Virus record (IMG/VR): IMGVR_UViG_3300037584_002121
Span: 1 to 29,901 of that record
DNA from: a virus
Length of the DNA stretch: 29,901 nt
Reading direction: 5' to 3' (one strand)
The translations under genes and the position numbers were made by a program. Positions 8,473 to 17,228 of the stretch are shown piece by piece (the stretch's first letter is position 1; every line of letters begins with the position of its first letter). The notes beneath the pieces were generated by a model, which saw only the letters and a program-made list of their open reading frames with translations, searched no databases and had not been told where the DNA came from.

Positions 8473-9696
8473 ATGCCTAAACCAGATGGCGGATTAATCC
8501 GTGAAAATAATTTTCAGTATTACGCCGGAGCGCAGATATTATATACATCAGTAGCTGCAACTACTGTATATGATTTTACATTTAACACTAAGTTAGCTTT
8601 AGGTAGCACAACAAGTTACGCAACTACAGATCCTGATTACACACTTAATAACTTCCAAATATATACTAGTCCTAATGGTATAAGTAACTGGACTGAGTAT
8701 ACAACAGCTTATGTAATAACTTATATAGAGCAAGGTTATAGAACAACAAGTAGAGTTACGTTAGGAGCTGGTCAAGGAATAGGTACTTATGTAAAAGTAC
8801 AATTAAAAGAAGGTGCTGTTGAGAATAACTATGGTGGTTATGAATATATAAAATTAAGAGAAATAATAAATAATTTTATAGTTGGATATGTAGGTCAAGA
8901 TAAATTAATACCTAGAGTTAATAGAACAGATGTTATTTTTCATGCTAAAAGAGGTTTACAAGAGTTTAGCTATGACACTTTAAAAAGTATAAAATCTCAA
9001 GAATTAACAATACCAGATAGCCTTTCATTAACAATACCGCAAGATTATGTTAATTATGTTAAATTATCTTGGGTAGATGGTAATGGTGTAAAACACACTA
9101 TATATCCTACACAGTTAACAAGTAGTCCATGGGAATCACCAGTTCAAGCAGCTGATGGTGAAATAGTGCAAGATAATTTTGGAGACAATATTGAAGGTAC
9201 TTCACAGATAAACGAAAAATGGCAGAAATCAAATCCAAGTAATATAACAGGTTTATATCCTAATGATTATACAAATCCAGATTTATTTATGTATGATTGG
9301 TGGGGTGAACCGGGTGGTCCTTTTGCCTGGTATGGTCAAAGATATGGTGGCGATCCAGTAAACATGCAAATGAACGGTTGGTTTAATATTGATTATAAAA
9401 GAGGTACTTTTAATTTTTCAAGTGATTTAAGTCAAAAACTTATTATATTAGAATATATTTCTGATGGACTTGCATACGATTTAGATACTAAAGTTCCTAA
9501 GCTAGCTGAAGAAGCTATGTATCAGCATTTACTATATAGTATAATGTCAACTAGAACAGCTACTGCAGCTATTGCACCACAATATAAAAAACAAAGATAT
9601 GCAGCTTTACGTAATGCTAAAATTAGATTATCTAATATTAAGTTAGATGAAATCGTACAAGTTATGCGTAACAAATCTAAATGGATAAAACATTAA
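8473..9696 (+). CDS. Tail-stabilisation / connector protein (P22 gp4-like position)
   Basis: The 407-residue product starts three bases after the preceding stop. Residues 1-120 are beta-rich and decoration-like (YTSPNGISNWTEYTTAYVIT). From about residue 128 there is a helical connector-like core: LREIINNFIVGYVGQDKLIP, then RVNRTDVIFHAKRGLQEFSY, then beta strands with IPDSLSLTIPQDYVNYVKL. Residues 270-300 are rich in Trp, Tyr, Gly and Pro (DWWGEPGGPFAWYGQRYGG). The C-terminus is helical and basic. I recognise this arrangement from marine crAss-like phage structural proteins annotated as P22 gp4-like or ring proteins. The beta-rich N-terminal domain is extra relative to P22 gp4. Confidence 0.65.
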   Translation: MPKPDGGLIRENNFQYYAGAQILYTSVAATTVYDFTFNTKLALGSTTSYATTDPDYTLNNFQIYTSPNGISNWTEYTTAYVITYIEQGYRTTSRVTLGAGQGIGTYVKVQLKEGAVENNYGGYEYIKLREIINNFIVGYVGQDKLIPRVNRTDVIFHAKRGLQEFSYDTLKSIKSQELTIPDSLSLTIPQDYVNYVKLSWVDGNGVKHTIYPTQLTSSPWESPVQAADGEIVQDNFGDNIEGTSQINEKWQKSNPSNITGLYPNDYTNPDLFMYDWWGEPGGPFAWYGQRYGGDPVNMQMNGWFNIDYKRGTFNFSSDLSQKLIILEYISDGLAYDLDTKVPKLAEEAMYQHLLYSIMSTRTATAAIAPQYKKQRYAALRNAKIRLSNIKLDEIVQVMRNKSKWIKH

Positions 9697-9699
9697 TAC

Positions 9700-12600
9700 A
9701 TGGCACAGATTAAAAATGCTTTTTTAAAAGGCAAAATGAATCAAGACCTTGACTCTCGTATCATACCTAACGGTGAATACAGAGAAGCCATAAACTTACA
9801 AATTAGTAGATCTGAAAGTGATACTGTGGGTGAGTTTGAAAATGTTTTAGGTAATACAGAATTATTTGATACTGGTGGTAGTAAAAAAATAATAGGTTAT
9901 GTTACTAATGAAAGTGAAAATTTAATATATGTTTTTGCTACAGATTATAATAATGCAGCTGGTGTTAGAGCTACTAACAGTGCTAACATGGGGATATATA
10001 GATATGATGTTGATGCTGACAACTTAACCACGTTAGTATCAGGTCATTTTTTAAATTTTAATCAATCATTTCCTATACATGGAGCTAACTTAGTTCAAGA
10101 ATTATTATTTTTTACAGATAATTTAAATCAACCTAGAAAAATAAATGTAAATAAAGCTTACTCTGATAGTAGTCATTATAGTAATGAAGATCAAATATCT
10201 GTAGCTAAATTTTATCCATGGGATAAAATAAAAATATATCAAGAGTTTGCTACTAGAGCTAACGGAGCAGTAAACAATAGTCCAACACTAGTGATAGATG
10301 ATAATACTAGTAACGTTTTACCAGGAGATGTTTTAGTTAATCAAGAAAGAGGAACTACTTTTAATGCTGTTTCAGATATAACAGATTTAATAACAATATT
10401 AGGTATAGTTGATGCAAATACGGTGATATTATCAAAAGCTATAACAGTTAGTAATGGAGAGAAATTAAAATTTATGAGAGTAACAGCTCAAAATAAATCT
10501 AATCCATACCTAGCTAATCACACTACGCCTAGTGTTTTAGCCAACAAAATAGATAACGCTGCTAAAACAATAACATACACACAGTCTCGTAGTGAAGCAA
10601 TACCTAGAGTTGGTGATTCAGTTGTTTGTACTACTGTAGGTCAGGAGACAAAAATACCAGCTGGCACGACAATAGTTGGCGTAGCTGCTAATTATTCTAC
10701 ACTTACTACTTGGGAATATGTTATAACTGTTTCAAAAACAATGACTTTTGCTCAACCTAATACACCAGTGGCTTTACGTATAGGAGACAATCCTTTTTAC
10801 GATGCTAATTGGAAAGGTGATGCAGCTTTACTAGATGACAAGTTTGTAAGATTTAGTTATAGGTATCAATTTGAAGACAATGAATATTCGTTAATGGCTC
10901 CGTTTTCACAACCTATATTTATTCCTAAGCACCACAGTGAATTTGGTGCTGGACCACAAACTGATAATACAAAAGGACCTTTAATAGGTGACATGGATAA
11001 TACTTATAAATCTACTATAATAACTTGGTTTGAAAACAATGTAGATAATATAGCTTTAAAAGTTCCTACTTATTATAGAACACCTGCAGATATACAAACA
11101 GGATTAAAAGTTAAAGCAATAGATGTTTTATATAAAGAATCAGACGCTTTAGCTGTTAAAGTTTTAGATACAATAGAATTAAGTTCTTTACCTCAACAAG
11201 TCGGGTTTCCAAACTTAGTATCTAATGATTTAATTTATGGAGCTAATGTAAGTTGGTATTATTACGAGTATCAATATAAGTCTTCTAAACCATATAAAAC
11301 ATTACCAGAAGGTCAAACAACAAGAGTATATGATAAAGTTCCTATAAAAGCTTTAGGTCAAGAATTAATAAGTAATAGAGTTGTTTATGGAAACTATGTT
11401 GATAAGCATACTGGTCCTGATTCTATAGATTATAGCGTTAGTGTTCAAGAAAAGTCTGCAAAATTTAACAATCTAGTAGAATATCCCTACCACACGTTAA
11501 AACATAATAGAACTTATCAAGTAGGTTTTATATTAGCAGATAAATTTGGTAGACAATCAGATGTAATTTTATCATCTTATGATAATGATCCTACAACAGA
11601 AGGTTCTACTGTTTTTGCTTCTTATAAAACTAGAGCTGAAGCAGCTGCTGGTGGAGCTGAACCTGTGTTTGATTGGATAGGTGATGCTTTAAATATTAGA
11701 TTAAATACTCAAATAGGTGTAATAGCAAATCCACCTTCAGCATCTGGAGAACCTGGAATATATAGCGCAACTAACCCGCTAGGTTGGTATTCATATAAAA
11801 TAGTTGTAAAACAACAAGAGCAAGAATATTACAATGTTTATTTACCTGGTTTTGTATCAGGTGATCCTATAAAAACTGGTAACACAGAATCAGAAAAATA
11901 TTCGTATTCTATATTGTTAAGTGATAATATAAACAAAGTACCTAGAGATTTACAAGAAGTAGGTCCTAATGATACGGATTTTGCTAGTAGTGAAATATTA
12001 ACTATTAGAGTAAATAATCCTAATATAAATAACGCTGCTGGTAGACCAGCTGGTTTTCCACAAACAGAAGATCCTTGGAATAATCAATATTATCCTAACT
12101 TTTTATCACAAGAAGTTTTAGCTATTGGAACGGTTAGAGATTTAGAAGTTGCTGCAATACCTTTTGTAGCGAATGCTCCTCAAGGACCTTATGGTGCTAC
12201 TGGAACTATTGAAGCTCCAGCAGGAACTATAACACCTACGGCTATAGGTTCAATACCATGGGGAGCTTCTCCAGGTATACAACCTTTTTACAACTCTGAT
12301 TTAAACCCATTTGTAATGAAAATTGATACTACTGAAAACGGTAGTACTCCAATAAGCGCTGGAACTACAATACCTGGTCAAGTTGGCGCAGAGTGTTCTT
12401 CTAATATTCCTGGTAGTGGGCAAAAACTAATTACTATGCAACCGTTTTTAAGTGTTGCGGAAACTAAACCTGTTTTTTCTAGACTTGGTTTATTTTATGA
12501 AACAAATCAAGTAGGGTTAATATCTAGACTTAATGAAGTTATAAATGCTCAGTTTGGTGGAGCAGTTACAACAGAGGTTGCTAATTTAGATTTTGGTGAG

Positions 12601-13896
12601 AACTCTGCTCCAAACACACAATTAGGTTCTTGGAACGATGGTACTCAGCAAACAACCGGTACTAATTGGAATTTTGTAGACGGCGCGGGTACTCAAATAA
12701 CTACAGGTACTATTACCGCTAGTATACTACAAGTAGTTGATCAAACTGGTGCAGATAGAACTAATGAAAATTTATTTAGATTAGCTGGTCCAATTGGAGG
12801 TAATAAAGAATTTCAACTATTTACTAATTCTGCAGCTCAAGGTAGCGCAGATAAATATTTTTGGTATAGTACTAATTCAGCAGACCCTGGTAACTCAACA
12901 GATATTTATACATTTACATTTACTGTAGATTATAACGATGGTGCTAGTGATTATAATTCTACCGTGTCAGGTTTAACAGCCACGCTACAAAACTGTGTAC
13001 CAACATTTGGTAACTGTAGTAACCCATCTGCTGGTTCAATAACTACAGGTACTACAACTATAAAAACATTTACAGGTGGAACTAACGGAAGTGTTGATAC
13101 AACGGGTAATCCTGCAAATAATACTAGAGAACTTGTTTATAGTTTAGATCCGTCAAACTCACAAGCTATACAAAATATATTTAGTGTAAGTAGCGCGGGT
13201 GTTATGACTGCTGGTGTAGGACAATTAGTTCAAAACACTACTTATACAGTAGTAACAAGATTAACAGATGTAGCTGGTAATGGTGAGCATTCTACTTGTA
13301 GCATTACTTTTACAGCTGGTACTCAACATGTACCAAGAGCAATATGTAACGGTCAAACAAGTAGTTTCCAAGCTAACTGTTCTGAGTCTATACAATATTT
13401 ATTTTTAACTACTGCAACAAATCCAGTTGGAACAGAAGTTCTTTCTTCATCTATGACACTTACAGGTAACAATACTAGTAGGTTATATGTTGGAAGTGGT
13501 ACAAGAAAAGTTTACAATGTTAGAGGTAATGCTGCTGCAGGTTCAACAACAGGTGCGTTGACACAGGGTGTGATGAGATTAACACCAACACTAACTGTTA
13601 CGTCTGGAACTGGTACAGCTTCAACTTTTTTCAGTATACAATACAGACCAAACCCATCATCATCATGGACTAATGCTACAACTACAGCTGGAGCTACTAT
13701 TCAATATAATAAACAGCTACAAGCTAGCAATGGATTTCCTGGCACGGTTACATACGATGTTAGTGCTGTTGGTGAATATAGAGTATTTAATGATCAAACA
13801 ACAGGTGAACCTTGTACAGGTGGTGCAGCAAACTTTAAAGTTATATTTGGCGATGCTACTTACGGAACAAGCAATTGTAATGCTGGACCATTGTAA
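9700..13896 (+). CDS. Muzzle / tail-hub protein, N-terminal part, with Ig/cadherin-like C-terminal extension
   Basis: The 1398-residue product opens with a start typical of large marine-phage muzzle or P22 gp10-like proteins (IKNAFLKGKMNQDLDSRIIP, then NGEYREAINLQISRSESDTV). A propeller-like beta region follows (residues 1-170, with ENLIYVFATDYN and ELLFFTDNLNQPRKINVNK). Then come large beta domains (to about 900) with RFSYRYQFEDNEYSLMAPFS. At residues 920-940 is KPVFSRLGLFYETNQVGLIS, which in homologs I remember closes the first half of the protein. Residues 945-1398 are low-complexity, Thr/Ser/Gly/Asn-rich Ig- or cadherin-like repeats with paired cysteines. The gene ends in tandem TAA TAA, and the next gene lies in the same frame 30 nt on, carrying what looks like the second half of the protein. 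Confidence 0.75.
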   Translation: MAQIKNAFLKGKMNQDLDSRIIPNGEYREAINLQISRSESDTVGEFENVLGNTELFDTGGSKKIIGYVTNESENLIYVFATDYNNAAGVRATNSANMGIYRYDVDADNLTTLVSGHFLNFNQSFPIHGANLVQELLFFTDNLNQPRKINVNKAYSDSSHYSNEDQISVAKFYPWDKIKIYQEFATRANGAVNNSPTLVIDDNTSNVLPGDVLVNQERGTTFNAVSDITDLITILGIVDANTVILSKAITVSNGEKLKFMRVTAQNKSNPYLANHTTPSVLANKIDNAAKTITYTQSRSEAIPRVGDSVVCTTVGQETKIPAGTTIVGVAANYSTLTTWEYVITVSKTMTFAQPNTPVALRIGDNPFYDANWKGDAALLDDKFVRFSYRYQFEDNEYSLMAPFSQPIFIPKHHSEFGAGPQTDNTKGPLIGDMDNTYKSTIITWFENNVDNIALKVPTYYRTPADIQTGLKVKAIDVLYKESDALAVKVLDTIELSSLPQQVGFPNLVSNDLIYGANVSWYYYEYQYKSSKPYKTLPEGQTTRVYDKVPIKALGQELISNRVVYGNYVDKHTGPDSIDYSVSVQEKSAKFNNLVEYPYHTLKHNRTYQVGFILADKFGRQSDVILSSYDNDPTTEGSTVFASYKTRAEAAAGGAEPVFDWIGDALNIRLNTQIGVIANPPSASGEPGIYSATNPLGWYSYKIVVKQQEQEYYNVYLPGFVSGDPIKTGNTESEKYSYSILLSDNINKVPRDLQEVGPNDTDFASSEILTIRVNNPNINNAAGRPAGFPQTEDPWNNQYYPNFLSQEVLAIGTVRDLEVAAIPFVANAPQGPYGATGTIEAPAGTITPTAIGSIPWGASPGIQPFYNSDLNPFVMKIDTTENGSTPISAGTTIPGQVGAECSSNIPGSGQKLITMQPFLSVAETKPVFSRLGLFYETNQVGLISRLNEVINAQFGGAVTTEVANLDFGENSAPNTQLGSWNDGTQQTTGTNWNFVDGAGTQITTGTITASILQVVDQTGADRTNENLFRLAGPIGGNKEFQLFTNSAAQGSADKYFWYSTNSADPGNSTDIYTFTFTVDYNDGASDYNSTVSGLTATLQNCVPTFGNCSNPSAGSITTGTTTIKTFTGGTNGSVDTTGNPANNTRELVYSLDPSNSQAIQNIFSVSSAGVMTAGVGQLVQNTTYTVVTRLTDVAGNGEHSTCSITFTAGTQHVPRAICNGQTSSFQANCSESIQYLFLTTATNPVGTEVLSSSMTLTGNNTSRLYVGSGTRKVYNVRGNAAAGSTTGALTQGVMRLTPTLTVTSGTGTASTFFSIQYRPNPSSSWTNATTTAGATIQYNKQLQASNGFPGTVTYDVSAVGEYRVFNDQTTGEPCTGGAANFKVIFGDATYGTSNCNAGPL

Positions 13897-13926
13897 TAAT
13901 TAATAAAAACACGTAATACTAATAAT

Positions 13927-15324
13927 ATGCCTGTCACTTTAGAAATATCATATTTTAACTCATTTTATGTGAAGAAGTTGCAAAACTCAGATCCAGGAAG
14001 TGTGATAGTTGCAGTTGGTAATCCAAATACTAATCCACAATGGCCAGGTCCTACAGCAGATCAAGACCAAGACTGGTACATAGAAGAGTCTAGAATTAGA
14101 GGAGGTTATAATAACACTAGTGTAGATTTTGGTGTAAAAGCATATATAGTTGAAGAACAAGATAAACAAACTAGAAGACAAAACTCTTTAATATATTCAG
14201 GTATATTTAATTCTAGAACAGGTATAAACCAAACAAATCAATTTAGTGTTGCAGAAGAAATAACTAGATCTGTAGATCCAGTAGGTGGATCAATACAAAA
14301 GTTGTTTGCTGAAGATACTAATTTAACTATATTTCAAGAACGTAAAGTTAATATAGCATTGATAGATAAAGACGCTGTGTTTACAGCTGAGGGTCAACCA
14401 ATAACCGCAAGTAGTAATTTAGTTATAGGTCAAATTACACCTATACTAGGTAACTGGGGTATTAGTAAAAATCCAGAATCTTTTGCTTATTATGGTTTTG
14501 ATAAATATTTTACAGACAGATCAAGAAACGCTGTATTAAAACTAGCTGGTAATCAAATAGAAGAAATATCTAACACAGGTATGACAGATTTCTTTAGAGA
14601 TCAATTAGCTGCTATAGGTTTATCGGCTACAGGTAAAGCAGTAGGTGGATATGATATTTATAACAATAACTATGTATTATCTTTACATGGTTCAACTTAT
14701 AAGTTTAATGATTCTGATAACTCTGGTTATAAAACATTAGCTTATGATTCTAGAATACAAGGTTGGAATGGTTTTTTTAAATACAAGCCTGATCAAATAT
14801 TTAGTTTACAAGGTCAATATTACACGGCTTTTGGTTCTAAGATATATAAACACTACACTAATACTGATAGAAATAATTTTTACGGAACTAAAGAACCTTC
14901 TCAGATTAAATTTATATTTAACCCTGAGCCACAAACAATGAAAACATTTAAGACCGTTAGCTATGAAGGTAGCAATGGTTGGGAAGCGACTTCTATTATA
15001 TCTGAAAACACAGGCGCAACACCAAGCGGTACTAATCACGCTGACACTGGCGCTCGTATATATAGTTATGACGAAGGTGCTTATGTAGAAAACAATATAC
15101 AATATAGAGCTGGTTTTTATAGAAAACAAAATAATTACCAAGCTTCAATAATAAACAATACTTCAACTCCTATGGCGGGTGAAGTAGTATTTGGTAACTC
15201 AATGACAGGTATAAAAGCTTATTATGCTACTGTTACATTAAGTACTGATGCTACTACAGATAATGGTGGTTTAAAACAATTATTTGCCGTAGGTTCTGAA
15301 TATATAACAACTAATACTCAATAA
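13927..15324 (+). CDS. Muzzle / tail-hub protein, C-terminal part (separate gene)
   Basis: The 465-residue product resembles the second half of the muzzle/gp10-like protein encoded upstream. It carries YIEESRIRGGYNNTSVDFGV near residue 56, then RRQNSLIYSGIFNSRTGINQ, NLTIFQERKVNIALIDKDAV and ISKNPESFAYYGFDKYFTDR. From memory this series of beta-propeller blades normally follows in the same polypeptide. Here it has its own ATG, preceded by an AT-rich 30-nt gap and two consecutive TAA stops. Both genes share a reading frame, so they could have arisen from one gene by a nonsense event, or by insertion of the Ig-like region. The two products probably assemble together at the tail tip. Confidence 0.7.
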   Translation: MPVTLEISYFNSFYVKKLQNSDPGSVIVAVGNPNTNPQWPGPTADQDQDWYIEESRIRGGYNNTSVDFGVKAYIVEEQDKQTRRQNSLIYSGIFNSRTGINQTNQFSVAEEITRSVDPVGGSIQKLFAEDTNLTIFQERKVNIALIDKDAVFTAEGQPITASSNLVIGQITPILGNWGISKNPESFAYYGFDKYFTDRSRNAVLKLAGNQIEEISNTGMTDFFRDQLAAIGLSATGKAVGGYDIYNNNYVLSLHGSTYKFNDSDNSGYKTLAYDSRIQGWNGFFKYKPDQIFSLQGQYYTAFGSKIYKHYTNTDRNNFYGTKEPSQIKFIFNPEPQTMKTFKTVSYEGSNGWEATSIISENTGATPSGTNHADTGARIYSYDEGAYVENNIQYRAGFYRKQNNYQASIINNTSTPMAGEVVFGNSMTGIKAYYATVTLSTDATTDNGGLKQLFAVGSEYITTNTQ

Positions 15325-15325
15325 T

Positions 15326-16039
15326 ATGCCAGGTCCAGCTTTAATATCAGCAGGCGTTAGTATCATTGGAGGGCTAATAGGTGGTGGTGCAGCTAGACGT
15401 AGAGCTAGAGCAGCCGCTAGAAAAGCTAGAGCCCTACAAAGAAAACTAACAGATTTAGAAAACAATAGGCAAGCTATAATAAATCCTTTTGATCAGTCAA
15501 CTAATTTATCTAGTATGGCTCAAGATCTATCTGGACAATTAAGTAATCCTTATGCTAACTTAGGAGTAGCCACACAGGCTGCTGAAATGAAAGCAGAAGA
15601 AGCTGATATATCATTAGCAAATACATTAGACACATTAAGAGCAACAGGTGCGGGCGCTGGTGGTGCAACCGCTTTAGCACAAGCAGCTTTAAAATCTAAA
15701 AAAGAAGTAGCGGCATCTATTGAAACTCAAGAAGCGGATAATGAAAAGTTAAGAGCTCAAGGCGAACAACAATTGCAGCAGGCTAAAATGCAAGAGCAAC
15801 AAAGAGTACAGCAACTTGCTATTAGTGAAACTGGTAGATTTCAAGATAATCAAGCTAGAGGTAAAGAGTTTGCGTTTAACGCTAGAGAGTCTAGAGAACA
15901 AGGTAAAATTAATAGAACAGCTGCTCAACTGCAAAATGCTCAAAATCAAATGGCACAAGCTAAAGCTGATAGATCTAGCGCTCTAACAGGTATGTTTAGT
16001 AGTTTAGCAAATATAGGTATAGCTGAAATAGGTAAATAG
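15326..16039 (+). CDS. Internal virion / DNA-ejection protein (T7 gp14-like character)
   Basis: The 237-residue product starts with a glycine-zipper hydrophobic segment (residues 5-22, ALISAGVSIIGGLIGGGAA), immediately followed by an Arg/Ala helix (RRRARAAARKARALQRK). The rest is a long Ala/Gln/Glu/Lys coiled coil with an ATGAGAGGATALA hinge near residue 110. Small ejected proteins of podoviruses (T7 gp14 type) and cargo proteins of crAss-like phages share this look: a membrane-inserting N-terminus plus helices. It lies between the muzzle and giant-protein genes, as expected for capsid-stored ejection proteins. The assignment rests on composition and context. Confidence 0.6.
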   Translation: MPGPALISAGVSIIGGLIGGGAARRRARAAARKARALQRKLTDLENNRQAIINPFDQSTNLSSMAQDLSGQLSNPYANLGVATQAAEMKAEEADISLANTLDTLRATGAGAGGATALAQAALKSKKEVAASIETQEADNEKLRAQGEQQLQQAKMQEQQRVQQLAISETGRFQDNQARGKEFAFNARESREQGKINRTAAQLQNAQNQMAQAKADRSSALTGMFSSLANIGIAEIGK

Positions 16040-16046
16040 TAATAAT

Positions 16047-17228
16047 ATGAGACTGGATAATAAATACGTAAATAAAACAATAAAAGAATATTCTCAAAGT
16101 GATGCTATTGGTTTTAAAATAGATGCTTTTAAAGAGTCTGTTAATGGTGGTAGTTTACAAGATACTCCCGCTGTTGATGCTATGTATCAAGGTACTAGTC
16201 AAGAGTATGCTGATTTAACACAGGCTTTAAAATCTGGTAAAATATCAGGAGACGAAGGTCAAATAGCTCAAAATAGATTAAGAGCTTTGGATCAAGCACC
16301 TGGTGTTACTAAAAACTTTTTAGAAAATTTATATTCTGTATTTGATGGCACAGAAGAAAAATATTATGATCCTAACAACAACTATGAATGGGCTTTGGTA
16401 AATAAAATATTTAAAGGTGCTCCAGGTTTTGGTGAAAATCAAGGTTATAGTGTTGAAATGAAAATGAAAGAAGATGGATCACAAGATTTAATTGCTTATG
16501 GCAAACCTTTTGATGGTGGTGAGTTTGTAGTTAATAGTGCATCGTTAAATGATATGCTTGAAGCAGGTATAGAACCTGTTTCTGTAACACCGGATATACC
16601 TACAGACATGCAAGCTGTTGCTGCTAGTTCAGGTATATTTGAAGACAGTATGATTGAAGGAGATAAATTAAAACCTAGTGCTTTGTTAGATATAGATACA
16701 TATGCGTTAAGAGGACCAGGAGGTGAATTTGAGTTTGAAGAAGTTCAAATAAATGATAAACAAAAAAGAAAGTTTCATAAATTTGATAAAGATAAAATAC
16801 TACAAAAAGTTGATCCATTTTTAAGAGCTGAAATAGCTGGTATAATGGAAAACGAAAGTAGCGCTGTCGCAGCATGGAATATGTTTATTGGTTCTAAAAT
16901 AACAGGTGAAGAAGATGCTCAAAGAGAAATAGATGCTACAGCAGGTGACAACAGTTGGTCTTACGATATATTACCATTAGACGCTAAACATAAAAGAGAT
17001 TTTTACGAAGGATATAAAGAATATTTCTTTGATAATTATTTAAAAGCATTTACACAAAATATAATACCAGAAGGAGCAGCAGGTGCTATACAGGAAATTA
17101 CAGTGGAAACAACAACAGATCAATTAAAAGATATAGGTTCAAAACTTAATAAAAAGAATCAATTATTTTATGATGAAGTTTTAAACAACATGGCTTCAAA
17201 AAGAGCAGCGGCTAAAACTAATGAATAG
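16047..17228 (+). CDS. Putative internal virion (cargo) protein
   Basis: The 393-residue product is soluble, charged and probably helical. It has no signal peptide or membrane segment and no catalytic motif that I recognise. The beginning (RLDNKYVNKTIKEYSQSDAI) and the DAMYQGTSQEYADLTQALKS segment suggest helical packing. The gene overlaps the start of the 2660-residue gene by 8 nt, so the two are probably translationally coupled and made in related amounts. It lies among ejection/cargo candidates, which suggests storage in the capsid. It could also be a chaperone for the giant protein. Confidence 0.55.
   Translation: MRLDNKYVNKTIKEYSQSDAIGFKIDAFKESVNGGSLQDTPAVDAMYQGTSQEYADLTQALKSGKISGDEGQIAQNRLRALDQAPGVTKNFLENLYSVFDGTEEKYYDPNNNYEWALVNKIFKGAPGFGENQGYSVEMKMKEDGSQDLIAYGKPFDGGEFVVNSASLNDMLEAGIEPVSVTPDIPTDMQAVAASSGIFEDSMIEGDKLKPSALLDIDTYALRGPGGEFEFEEVQINDKQKRKFHKFDKDKILQKVDPFLRAEIAGIMENESSAVAAWNMFIGSKITGEEDAQREIDATAGDNSWSYDILPLDAKHKRDFYEGYKEYFFDNYLKAFTQNIIPEGAAGAIQEITVETTTDQLKDIGSKLNKKNQLFYDEVLNNMASKRAAAKTNE

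Noticed and set aside
13894-13929. Programmed readthrough joining the two muzzle genes
   Set aside because: There are two consecutive TAA codons and no evident readthrough context, and the downstream frame has its own ATG, so separate translation is more likely.
13987-15141. Antisense open frames across the second muzzle gene and elsewhere
   Set aside because: They are minus-strand shadows of clear plus-strand genes, with hydrophobic or low-complexity translations and no gene-like context.
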